DNA of 64,000 nt from Serripes groenlandicus (taxonomy: Eukaryota > Mollusca > Bivalvia > Cardiida > Cardiidae), in assembly GCA_031761405.1 (NCBI GenBank), contig JASEVX010000131.1:372001-436000 (forward strand), given 5' to 3'. Shown here piece after piece: positions 43,416-52,874 of the stretch (the first letter of the stretch is position 1; every line of letters starts with the position of its first letter). Under the pieces are notes generated by a model. That model was not told the origin of the DNA, made no database searches, and worked only from the letters and a program-made list of their open reading frames with translations. Position numbers and translations under genes: made by a program.

Positions 43416-45360
43416 AAACAAGAATTGTCAGATGACAATGGAGCTCGCCTAGGGGTGCTGTTTATAAAGTGGTATTTAGATTAAATTAAATGTTAAACGT
43501 TAAACGCAAACCTTAAACCTTGTAACTGAACCAAGTAGAAATGACCTTGACCTTGACCCAGGGTTAGGACGGGTGTAGTGGTGTGCGTAGATGGATGACC
43601 AATAGTTCGTAAATGTATAAACTAAATATGAAACCAATCAATGTCATAATAGTGACTGCAGAGTGACATGTTAAACGTTAAACGCAAACCTTAAACCTTG
43701 TAACTGAACCAAGTAGAAATGACCTTGACCTTGACCCAGGGTCAGGACGGGTGTAGTGAAATGCGTAGATGGATGACCAATAGTTCCTAAATGTATAAAC
43801 TGAATATGAAAGCAATCAATGTCATAATAGTGAATGCAGAGTGATATGTTAAACGTTAAACGCAAACCTTAAACCTTGTAACAGAACCAAGTAGAAATGA
43901 CCTTGACCTTGACACAGGGTCAGGAAGTGTGTAGTGGTGTGCGTAGATTGATTACCAATAGTTCATAAACGTATAAATTAAATATGAAAGCAATCAATGT
44001 CATAATAATGCATGCAGAGTGATATGTTAAACAGAAACCTTAAACCATATAACAGAACCAAGTAGAAATGACCTTGACCTTGACCCAGGGTCAGGACGGG
44101 TGTAGTGGGGTGCGTAGATGGACCAATAGTTCCTAAATGTATAAACTAAATATGAAAGCAATCAATGTCATAATAGTGAATGCAGAGTGATATGTTAAAC
44201 GTTAAACGCAAACCTTAAACCTTGTAACTGAACCAAGTAGAAATGACATTGACCTTGACCCAGGTGCAGGACGGGTGTAGTGGTGTGCGCAGATGGATGA
44301 CCAATAGTTCCTAAATGTATAAACTAAATATGAAACCAATCAATGTCATAATAGTGACTGCAGAGTGATATGTTAAACGTTAAACGCAAACCTTAAACCT
44401 TGTAACTGAACCAAGTAGAAATGACCTTGACCTTGACCCAGGGTCAGAACGGGTGTAGTGGTGTGCGTAGATGGATGACCAATAGTTCCTAAATGTATAA
44501 ACTAAATATGAAAGCAATCAATGTCATAATAGTGAATGCAGAGTGATATGTTAAACGTTAAACGCAAACCTTAAACCTTGTAACTGAACCAAGTAGAAAT
44601 GACCTTGACCTTGACCCAGGGTCAGAACGGGTGTAGTGGTGTGCGTAGATGGATGACCAATAGTTCCTAAATGTATAAACTAAATATGAAAGCAATCAAT
44701 GTCATAATAGTGAATGCAGAGTGATATGTTAAACGTTAAACGCAAACCTTAAACCTTGTAACTGAACCAAGTAGAAATGACCTTGACCTTGACCCAGGGT
44801 CAGAACGGGTGTAGTGGTGTGCGTAGATGGATGACCAATAGTTCCTAAATGTATAAACTAAATATGAAAGCAATCAATGTCATAATAGTGAATGCAGAGT
44901 GATATGTTAAACGTTAAACGCAAACCTTAAACCTTGTAACTGAACCAAGTAGAACCAAGTAGAAATTACCTTGACCTTGACCCAGGGTCAGAACGGGTGT
45001 AGTGGTGTGCGTAGATGGATGACCAATAGTTCCTAAATGTATAAACTAAATATGAAAGCAATCATTGTCATAATAGTGAATGCAGAGTGATATGTTAAAC
45101 GTTAAACGCAAACCTTAAACCTTGTAACTGAACCAAGTAGAACCAAGTAGAAATTACCTTGACCTTGACCCAGGGTCAGGACGGGTGTAGTGGTGTGCGT
45201 AGATGGATGACAAATAGTTCCTAAAGGTATAAACCCTTAAAACCCAAATGAAAACCTTAAACACAAACCTTAAACCTAGGTGTCTACGCCACCGCCGACG
45301 CCGCCGACGCCGGGGGTAACACATAAGCTCTCCTGTACTTCGTACTGGCGAGCTAAAAAG
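43416..45360 (-). mobile_element. Helentron-like element with ten-copy 178 bp satellite of nuclear-receptor half-sites
   Basis: Reverse orientation: AACAAGAATTGTCAGATGAC (hairpin ATTGTC/GACAAT) at the left and CTGGCGAGCTAAAAAGG at the right. Between are about ten copies of a 178 bp unit, marked by TTAAACGCAAACCTTAAACC at 43.50, 43.68, 43.86, 44.20, 44.38, 44.56, 44.74, 44.92 and 45.10 kb and a shortened one at 44.03. Every unit has TGACCTTGACCTTGACCC or a one-base variant, three contiguous AGGTCA-type half-sites on the reverse strand. Near the right end is a CGCCGACGCCG stretch. Confidence 0.85.
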
Positions 45361-45510
45361 GAAAAATATGAAATATCTAGAAAACTGCATCAATAAATTT
45401 GACAGTGTTGTTAAAAGTCGTCTTTATCAGGTAAAGGCCTGAAATATTGATGTTTTCATGTTATTCGAAAGTAATTTTATTTAAAAATAAAAATTATTTC
45501 TGACTACTCA

Positions 45511-46098
45511 TTTTTAGCTCAACTATTCGAAGAATATGAGAGCTATTACAGTCACGTCTGTGTTGCAACTTTGGTTAATGTTTTGCATGCAAGGCTTTTT
45601 CTCAAAAACCACATATGCTATTGCTTTGAAACTTCACACACTTATTGGACATCATCAAATGACCTTGCAAGACAAGTCCCAAAACTATATATATCAGATT
45701 TTGACACAATTATGCCCCTTTTTGAACAGTCTGTGTCACAACACTTGGAGGTCACAACTTAATTGTGCCTCAGAAAGACTTTCATACTATTTGTGGGATT
45801 TCATTTTTACATCACAAAATTATAAATCAGTATGCAGGAAGTTAGGTTCAAAGTTTGAGGTCAACTGCCTGTTAAAGTTATGTTATACTTAAAGACTGTG
45901 TCTTAGCAATTACTTTCTTACTTTTATCAGGATTCAAATTTACCATTAAAACTTTGTCGAATAATAGAGCACATTGTGAAGTACTATAATTATTCCAAAA
46001 TAATGTCTAAGAAAAACGATTGTAATAACCATTTGTTATATTGATTAAACCATTAAATCTACTGAAAATATTAAGGCCATTGTGGTCATCTTGTTTAA
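45511..46098 (+). mobile_element. Helentron-like element, short, no long core array
   Basis: Starts TTTTTAGCTCAACTATTCGA and ends AAGGCCATTGTGGTC plus ATCTTGTTTAA, a decayed terminal hairpin and CTTGTT end. The overlapping frames within (45536-45892) are repeat artefacts. Confidence 0.7.
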
Positions 46099-46142
46099 TT
46101 TTGATTTTACCTTTCACTAACTTTTGGATATAACTATTTTAG

Positions 46143-46265
46143 GTAATGGACGCATGCTTGTACTTGACTTGCCAGGACGCAATTCAGAGAATACTTCATA
46201 TGTCAACAGTTGTGTGGACTGCCATTTTCAGTGGTCGGAGGGAGCTTCATGATTACTTGAGACGG
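46143..46265 (+). CDS. Ulp1-type protease gene, upstream exon
   Basis: The acceptor ACTATTTTAG and the donor GTAATT bound 41 codons beginning VMDACLYLTCQDAIQRILHM and ending SGRRELHDYLRR in phase 0. The next exon (47033-47101) begins in phase 0 and supplies the NHWTLV motif, so the two join to give a C48/Ulp1-like peptidase segment. In such proteins this region precedes the catalytic His and the later Asp, Gln and Cys. C48 proteases cleave ubiquitin-like modifiers. In animals they are also carried by several transposon families. The intron contains a Helentron-like fragment (46670-46890) and a G run. The N-terminal part of the gene is not visible upstream of the element at 45.5-46.1 kb. Confidence 0.6.
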
Positions 46266-46568
46266 GTAATTTTCTTAATGATGACACTTCTTTTGCTTTC
46301 TGTTTGTTAAAATTATTTCAATACATTTCATATAGCTCCATGATTTACATCAATTGATTTGCTATGTTTTAACAATGTAACGATGAATTGATAGATACCT
46401 TTACGAAAAAGCAAATCTGGTGATATAAGTTGATTTAAAGTCAAACATGATTTATAAAGATTTTTAATATCTGGTGTCCATGATTAATAAAAAAAAAAAG
46501 TCCTGTAGATGACTTTATTACTGACTCTTTTAGAATAAACAAGAGATAATTTAATATTATAGTTAATT

Positions 46569-46589
46569 GGGGGTGGGGGGGGGGGGGGG
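46569..46589. repeat. Poly-G tract within the Ulp1 intron
   Basis: GGGGG, one T, then 15 G. Possible quadruplex; length likely variable. Confidence 0.8.
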
Positions 46590-46669
46590 TATATTTAAAA
46601 AGTATTTTGTTTATATTATGTTATAATTGGTAACCAATTTGCATAATTATGTTATTCATTCCGTAAAAG

Positions 46670-46890
46670 AATGATTATTATGGAATGAACGGTACTCTTC
46701 TTGGGTACTACCCAACAAGAATGTCTGTCTGTCTGTTGTCTGTCCATAAATGTCTTGTAAGCGCAACTCCGCTTTAAGGGCTGGACCGATTCTTATGACA
46801 CTTATGACACAGTTGCAGTACAACCTGAGGATGCGCATGATGTAAGACGTTCCCTGTCCATCCGTCTGTCCTTGTGGGATAACTACCCTA
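46670..46890. repeat. Helentron-like core fragment in the Ulp1 intron
   Basis: AATGTCTGTCTGTCTGTTGT and GCGCAACTCCGCTTTAAGGG..TGGACCGATTCTTATGACAC resemble the microsatellite and core phrases of molluscan Helentron-like elements. Ends not found. Confidence 0.45.
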
Positions 46891-47032
46891 ACTAAGTACT
46901 TATATAATAACTATAACTAAGTTTGTGTTTTCTGCTGGGAAAAAACATTGTGCACACTCAAAACAAAATATGATAGATCTCTTAAATGAATTTCAGTAAA
47001 AATAGTTTTCATCTTGTTTATTGTATTAATAG

Positions 47033-47101
47033 GAGGATTTTAATGACTATGACATGGTGCTTGGGGCGGTCAATGAAGGTGGCAATCATTGGACGCTTGT
47101 A
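47033..47101 (+). CDS. Ulp1-type protease gene, catalytic His exon
   Basis: The acceptor TGTATTAATAG and a perfect GTAAGT donor flank 23 codons, EDFNDYDMVLGAVNEGGNHW then TLV. N-H-W-(T/V)-L-V is the signature of the catalytic histidine of C48/Ulp1 peptidases. It joins the exon ending at 46265 in phase. The next exon should hold the catalytic Asp (xLDSxG) and later Cys, but directly downstream lies the Helentron ORF, and I found neither motif, so the gene is probably truncated or interrupted. Confidence 0.65.
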
Positions 47102-47159
47102 GTAAGTAGTATTCTATGATCAATCACAATGCAAAATTTTACTGAAAACAGTTGCTAAT

Positions 47160-50100
47160 ATGAATGAGGAGGATTATATTTGTTGTATTAGAAGTTCACT
47201 GAATTCGTCCAAAGTTTTTTTGAGAAGAAAGCCAAGTGAAATACGAGTGAATTTTTACAATAAAGCATTATTACAGGCATGGAAAGCGAATATTGATATA
47301 CAGTTTGTGCTGGACCCTTATGCATGTGCTATGTACATTATTTCTTACATCAGTAAATCCCAAAGAGGAATGAGTAATCTATTGCATGCGGCTGCAAAGG
47401 AAGCAAGGAATGGAAATTTGGATATCAAGAGGCAAGTAAGACACATTGGAAATGTATTTTCAAACAGCGTAGAAGTGGGTGCACAAGAAGCAGTTTACTT
47501 GGTTTTGCAAATGCCTTTGACAAAGAGTACAAGAGATGTAGCTTTCATAAACACATCAACCTCAGGAGAACGAGTTCAATTGCTGAAATCAAAGTCAGTT
47601 CTGGATGATTTACCAGCTAACTCTACTGATATTGTAGCAGATAGCATCATAAAGAGATACTCAAAACGTCCAAAAGCATTACAAAAGTACTGTCTATCAG
47701 ATTACGTATCACAACTAGATATTGTATATCCAGAAAAAATGGATGATTCAAACCAACTGGAATTAAATGATGACCAAGGGAACATTGAAAAAGATGAATA
47801 CTTTGATGAAAGTCAGACGATTTTAACAATGAAGAATGGCATAAAAAGTAAGCGACGCAGCAATTTTAAAATAATACGATATGTGAGATTTAATTGCAAA
47901 ACTGATGAAGAAAACCATTTCCGAGAGAAGCTGCTACTGTTTTATCCATGGAGAAATGAAGAACATGATTTACTTGGTAATTTTACCACATATAAACAGC
48001 ATTATGATTCCATTAGAGCGGATATAGATTGCAAATGTGCAATGTATGAACACCATGTTGAAGAGATAGAATTAGCAAGAAACATGACAGAAGCTGAACT
48101 TGATGCATATGATGAGATTGCTCCTGGGGTACAACAAACAGAAGGAGATACTGCTGAAGAAGAAGCTCATGATTCTGAAAATTGTATATATTTCAATCCT
48201 GATAGGGTTATGGAACACAGATATTATGATATTGGTGTTGAATTAGGATGTTCTGTTTCTACAGCTCAAGTAAATACTAATGAAACATTGTTGCATGATG
48301 AACAGTACAGAGCACTTCTTCGAAGTTTGAACATAAAGCAAAAACAATTTTACAACCATGTTCTTCATTGGATTAAAACTAAAGATGCTCCATTATATAC
48401 ATTTCTTTCTGGAGGTGCTGGTGTTGGAAAAAGTGTCGTCATAAGAGCATTATATCAGACTCTCTTTAGGCATCTGAATCTCAAAGAAGGAGAAAATGCA
48501 GATGAAATAAGAATCCTGTTATGTGCATATACAGGAAAAGCTGCATTTAATATAAATGGTTCTACTATATCCTCAGCATTCAAGCAAAAGTTTAAGCAAT
48601 CTAATCAGACATTAACCTGTGAAAGTCTTAACACATTTAGATCGAAATATAGAAATCTGTCAATTGTTATCATAGATGAAATTTCAATGGTAAGCAATTC
48701 AATGCTGAGTTTCATAGATCAAAGACTTCAAGAATTGAAAGGAACAAGAATACCATTCGGTGGTGTAACTATTATTGCAGTAGGAGACCTTTACCAATTA
48801 AAACCTGTCAATGGTGACTGGATATTCAATGATTTAACAAGAGATGCTGCAGCTTTGGCCAATAATTTGTGGAAAGTGCACTTTAGAATGTTTGAGTTAA
48901 CGGAAGTAATGAGGCAAAAAGATGATCTAGATTTTGCAGATTTATTGAATAGACTTAGAAAGAACATGATGACCAGTGAGGATTACGTTAAACTACAACA
49001 ATGTATTGTAGACAGAAACTCAAAGGATTACATGTTGAATGCTCCACACTTATTTGCAGAAAACCTTTTTATGCATTCATTCAATGATTCTATTATAAAC
49101 AAAATGGAAACACAGAAGGTTATAATTCCATGCCATGATTCTATTCTTTCACCAAAATTGTCTAGAGAAAAGCAACAAGAAGCTATACAAAAATTACCAA
49201 CAGATCCAAACAAGACTGCAAACTTACACTGCTCATTGACAGCTGTAGTTGATATGATTTATGACCTAACTGTAAATGTTAACACTGAAGATGGGCTTGG
49301 AAACGGAGCTTCTTGTGTTTTAAAGTATGTTGAATACAAACAAACAGAAACAAACCGGCCTAGTATAATTTGGGTTCAGTTTGATGAAATGAAAGCAGGA
49401 ATCGAAACAAGAGCAAAGTTTAAAAATAGGCAATTCTATAAAGAGCTTATTAATGAAAATTGGACACCGATATTTGATATTGAAAGGTCATTTATATACA
49501 ATAAGAAAACATATCAAAGAATCCAGTTTCCTCTTCAACCATCAGCTGGACGTTCAGTACATAGAGCACAAGGTAGTACACTGGAAAAGGTTGTCATAGA
49601 TTTATCACAGCGAAGAATACGAAGAGTTCCTCATCTGCACTATGTAGCTCTGAGTAGGGTGCGATCATTAAAAAACATTCAGATATTAAATATAAATGAA
49701 CAAGCTCTGAAAGTTGATGATCAAGTTGAAAAAGAGATGGAAAGATTACAACAGAGTGCTATGCTTGATTTTTGTTATGTTCCCCTTGATCCAATTGATC
49801 CAGTGTTGTATTTGAAATTAGCTTTCAACAATTGTAGATCCTTACGGTTGCACTTTGAAGATATAAAAAACGACAAAGGCCTCTTGTCATCACATGCTTT
49901 TGGAATAGCTGAAACCAGATTGAATCAGACTGATACAAATTGTGATTATGTTTTGGAGGGTTACAAAATGATTCGAAATGACCAAACTCCAAAAAATGAT
50001 GGTAGACGACCTCCACATGGTTTAGCAATTTATGTCAAAGCAAACATGACAATAAACACTCAAGTGTCATTCACATCTAAAAACTTTGAATTTATTAAAA

Positions 50101-50456
50101 TGAATGTGTCCCATGCATTTAAGGAAATACAATTCGTTGTGTTGTATAAAGCACCTAACATGTCTAATCATGATTTTACAAGACTGTTGGATAGAGAACT
50201 TGGTCCTCATCTTGATGCATCAAAGCCATTAGTTATTATTGGTGATTTCAATCTGGATATTAATGGTAAACACAGGAGTCTTATACAAAAATTGTGTGAA
50301 ACATTTTCGTGTAAAATGCTTATCAATGAACCAACTACAGACAACAACACAGTGTTAGATCTTGTGTTTTCGAATATTGATGGTGTGGCTGGAACCATAG
50401 AAACATACTGGTCAGATCATAAGATTGTCACTTTTCATACAAAACACCTACCTTAA
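47160..50456 (+). CDS. Helentron (Helitron-superfamily) Rep-helicase-endonuclease, 5'-truncated
   Basis: The longest frame of the window, 1,098 codons without a break. Residues about 30-150 are the C-terminal end of a Helitron Rep domain: FVLDPYACAMYIISYISKSQ carries the tandem Tyr motif (Tyr59, Tyr63, Lys66), followed by QEAVYLVLQMPL. The upstream HUH nuclease part is missing, so the gene is truncated at its 5' end. Residues about 390-880 are a PIF1-type helicase: Walker A GGAGVGKS (418-425), Walker B IIDEIS (504-509), a later GDLYQLKPV segment, and HRAQGSTLEKVVID from His801. Residues about 890-1097 form an exonuclease-endonuclease-phosphatase domain with AETRLN (Glu918), GDFNLDI (1028 on) and SDHKIV (1086-1087). 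A C-terminal endonuclease of this type separates Helentrons from canonical Helitrons. It lies just after the Ulp1 donor. The intact frame suggests recent activity or capture. Confidence 0.88.
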   Translation: MNEEDYICCIRSSLNSSKVFLRRKPSEIRVNFYNKALLQAWKANIDIQFVLDPYACAMYIISYISKSQRGMSNLLHAAAKEARNGNLDIKRQVRHIGNVFSNSVEVGAQEAVYLVLQMPLTKSTRDVAFINTSTSGERVQLLKSKSVLDDLPANSTDIVADSIIKRYSKRPKALQKYCLSDYVSQLDIVYPEKMDDSNQLELNDDQGNIEKDEYFDESQTILTMKNGIKSKRRSNFKIIRYVRFNCKTDEENHFREKLLLFYPWRNEEHDLLGNFTTYKQHYDSIRADIDCKCAMYEHHVEEIELARNMTEAELDAYDEIAPGVQQTEGDTAEEEAHDSENCIYFNPDRVMEHRYYDIGVELGCSVSTAQVNTNETLLHDEQYRALLRSLNIKQKQFYNHVLHWIKTKDAPLYTFLSGGAGVGKSVVIRALYQTLFRHLNLKEGENADEIRILLCAYTGKAAFNINGSTISSAFKQKFKQSNQTLTCESLNTFRSKYRNLSIVIIDEISMVSNSMLSFIDQRLQELKGTRIPFGGVTIIAVGDLYQLKPVNGDWIFNDLTRDAAALANNLWKVHFRMFELTEVMRQKDDLDFADLLNRLRKNMMTSEDYVKLQQCIVDRNSKDYMLNAPHLFAENLFMHSFNDSIINKMETQKVIIPCHDSILSPKLSREKQQEAIQKLPTDPNKTANLHCSLTAVVDMIYDLTVNVNTEDGLGNGASCVLKYVEYKQTETNRPSIIWVQFDEMKAGIETRAKFKNRQFYKELINENWTPIFDIERSFIYNKKTYQRIQFPLQPSAGRSVHRAQGSTLEKVVIDLSQRRIRRVPHLHYVALSRVRSLKNIQILNINEQALKVDDQVEKEMERLQQSAMLDFCYVPLDPIDPVLYLKLAFNNCRSLRLHFEDIKNDKGLLSSHAFGIAETRLNQTDTNCDYVLEGYKMIRNDQTPKNDGRRPPHGLAIYVKANMTINTQVSFTSKNFEFIKMNVSHAFKEIQFVVLYKAPNMSNHDFTRLLDRELGPHLDASKPLVIIGDFNLDINGKHRSLIQKLCETFSCKMLINEPTTDNNTVLDLVFSNIDGVAGTIETYWSDHKIVTFHTKHLP

Positions 50457-50680
50457 AAAAACCCACATCAATTATTAATTGGTTCATTCAACCAGTTCAG
50501 TTTCAATTGGTCATCATAAGCAATCTTAATTCTTCTTGCATTCTGTTTGTTGTTTAAGCAATTGTAAATCAGGTGGTATGGATCAAAGACCATGTTGTTT
50601 TATAGAATTCAATAACGTTTTGAGAAATTTGCTATGTAAAACAATGTACCATGTAAAGCTAGGAAGACTTTTAAACAGCT

Positions 50681-50908
50681 TTAACCCTTTCCCTCATACG
50701 ACATTTCTGCAGCAGACGTCTTTCAACGTATTTTGTCAAAAAATAGAAAATCTTCATAATTGAATGGATAACCTATGACTAAAAGTGGAAAACATTGTGT
50801 CAAAAGGAGAAATTACACGTTTTGTGCAATATCTCATTTTGTCACTATGTTTTCAAAAAGTTGTCTGCTGCAGAGGCGTCAGAAAGCATCTATGAGGGAA
50901 AGGGTTAA
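50681..50908. mobile_element. Well-preserved piggyBac-like hairpin MITE
   Basis: Ends TTAACCCTTTCCCTCATA and TATGAGGGAAAGGGTTAA are exact inverses over 18 bp. Subterminal CTGCAGCAGACG and CTGCTGCAGAGGCGTC, and ACATTGTGTCAAAAGGAGAA paired with TTTGTCACTATGTTTTC, give a long imperfect hairpin. TTAA borders fit piggyBac integration. Best reference copy for the family. Confidence 0.8.
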
Positions 50909-51100
50909 GTTTATAGCAGTTTAATTGTGTATTTACCACGGGTGGATGACAAAGAATGGACATTATAATCTTATGCTTTAGAACATGGGTTATAAAAATG
51001 GAAAATAATTATGCACTTAAAACAGTTCCCTACAAGTAAAACTGAAATCATGTCAAGCATCGTCGATACAATTTAGATTTAATTATAAAAACGTCTTTAT

Positions 51101-52622
51101 AAACAAGAGGGCCAAGATGGCCCATAAATCGATCACCTAATTGATAGTAAATTAGTAGCAAATATTTAACTGCAAATATCTGGAAAATTTTATCAGGGAG
51201 TGCAAATGAACCTGAAAGGAGTGGACACTTCTCAAAAAACAGCTTATCAGTAAAGGCCATTTATATCTTGAAATCTAACAAGAACTTTAATAAGAATGGA
51301 ATTATAAAGTTTTTGTCATTTTGCACCTTTCCTGATGCCGCCTTGCTGCCCTGTTTTTCAACGAAATCAATATGGCTTCAACAGTTTATTTAGAGGGTCA
51401 CTTAAGAAACATTTCTACCAAATTATCTTGCAATCGCAATATTATGGATTAATCGTAGATTATGGAGGAAAAGGATTTTAAAATTTGTGTATTTTTCTCA
51501 CTTTCTGATGCCGCAGCAACCAAAGTTCTCAATGGAATTTAAATCTTTGAAATTTTTTGAAAGAGGACCACCAAAGGAACATTCTTGTGATGTTTTGTGG
51601 AAATTGGTCTATTGGAATGGTAGGAGTTGGTTGTCATTTGTAGCTAAAAGTTCAATTTACCCTTTTTGTGATGACGCCTGATTGATATGATTGTGTAACC
51701 AATCAAAACGGCTGAAACAAATTAAATAGAGGATCATTACAGTAAGATTCGTATTATATTTTCTTAAAATCAGACAATCACTTTCATAAAAATGGAACCA
51801 ATCAGTATGGCTTGAACAATTTTTATAGAGGGTCACCCAAGGAACATTTCTACCAAATTATATTTGAATCTGACAGGCAGATTCGGAGGAGAAGATTTTT
51901 AAAGTTTGGACATTTTGTCCCCTTTCTGATGCCGCAGCAACCAAAGTTCTCATTGGAATTTTAATCTTTGAACAATTTTGAAAGAGGACCACCAAAGGAA
52001 CATTCCTGTGATGTTTTGTGGTAATTGGTCTATTGGAATGGTAGGAGATGGTTGTCATTTGTAGCTAAAAATTCAATTTACCCCTTTTGTGATGACGCCT
52101 GGTTGCTATGATTGTGTAACCAATCAAAACGGCTTAAACAAATTAAATAGAGGATCATTACAGTAAGATTCGTATTATATTTTCTTAAAATCAGACAAGC
52201 ATTTGCATAAAAATGGAATTTTCAAATTTTGTCATTTTGCCCCTTTTTTGATGCCGCCTGACTGCCATGTTTTTCAACCAATCAGTATGGTTTGAACAAT
52301 TTTTATAGAGGGTCACCCAATGAACATTTCTACCAAATTATATTTGAATCTGACAGGCAGATTCGGAGGAGAAGATTTTTAAAGTTTGGACCTTTTGCCC
52401 CCTTTCTGATGCCGCAGCAACCAAAGTTCTCAATGGAATTTAAATCTTTGAACAACTTTGAAAGAGGCCAACCAGAGGAACAGTCCTGTGATGTTTCACG
52501 GAAATTGTCCTTGGAGTTTGGGAGGAGATGATGTTTAAAGCTAAAAGTTAACGCCGGACGGACGACGGACAAAAAGTGATCAGAATAGCTCACCTTGAGC
52601 CTTCGGCTCAGGTGATCTAAAA
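51101..52622 (-). mobile_element. Helentron-like element with a compound tandem core
   Basis: Left end AAACAAGAGGGCCAAGATGG, right end GAGCCTTCGGCTCAGGTGAT then CTAAAAAA. The core repeats CAGCAACCAAAGTTCTCA, TTTGAAAGAGGACCACCAAA and AATGGTAGGAG with a spacing of about 440-480 bp, three times, each large unit being built from three sub-units. GACGGACGACGGAC marks the microsatellite side. Confidence 0.8.
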
Positions 52623-52762
52623 AATCATAGCGTTAAATTATAAACATAATTCATACTGCTGTGCAATGAAATGTTTGAGTTTGGTTAGGACTAGGCTCAC
52701 AATACTTCATATACAAGTTGATCACAAATAGATTAATACAAATTAATTTCTAGGTCAAAAGT

Positions 52763-52781
52763 CAAGGTCACTGTGACCTTT
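52763..52781. promoter_or_regulatory. Perfect estrogen-response-element-like palindrome
   Basis: AAGGTCACTGTGACCTT has two AGGTCA half-sites inverted with a 3 bp spacer, the ERE consensus, preceded by another AGGTCA and a GTCA. It lies about 95 bp upstream of the exon at 52875. The phrase may be repeat-derived. Confidence 0.4.
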
Positions 52782-52874
52782 GCAATGTGGAAGGCATGTC
52801 ATTATGACATATTCTTGTTTCTCATTGATTTGTCTGGCTTTTTATCTATCAAACACATACATTTATATTTGCAG

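Noticed and set aside
43480..45250. Possible CRISPR-like array
   Set aside because: The units are contiguous 178 bp tandem repeats without variable spacers, in a eukaryotic genome. The same holds for the other tandem cores.
45536..45892. 118-codon frame
   Set aside because: Lies wholly inside a hairpin-ended Helentron-like element and has no protein signature.
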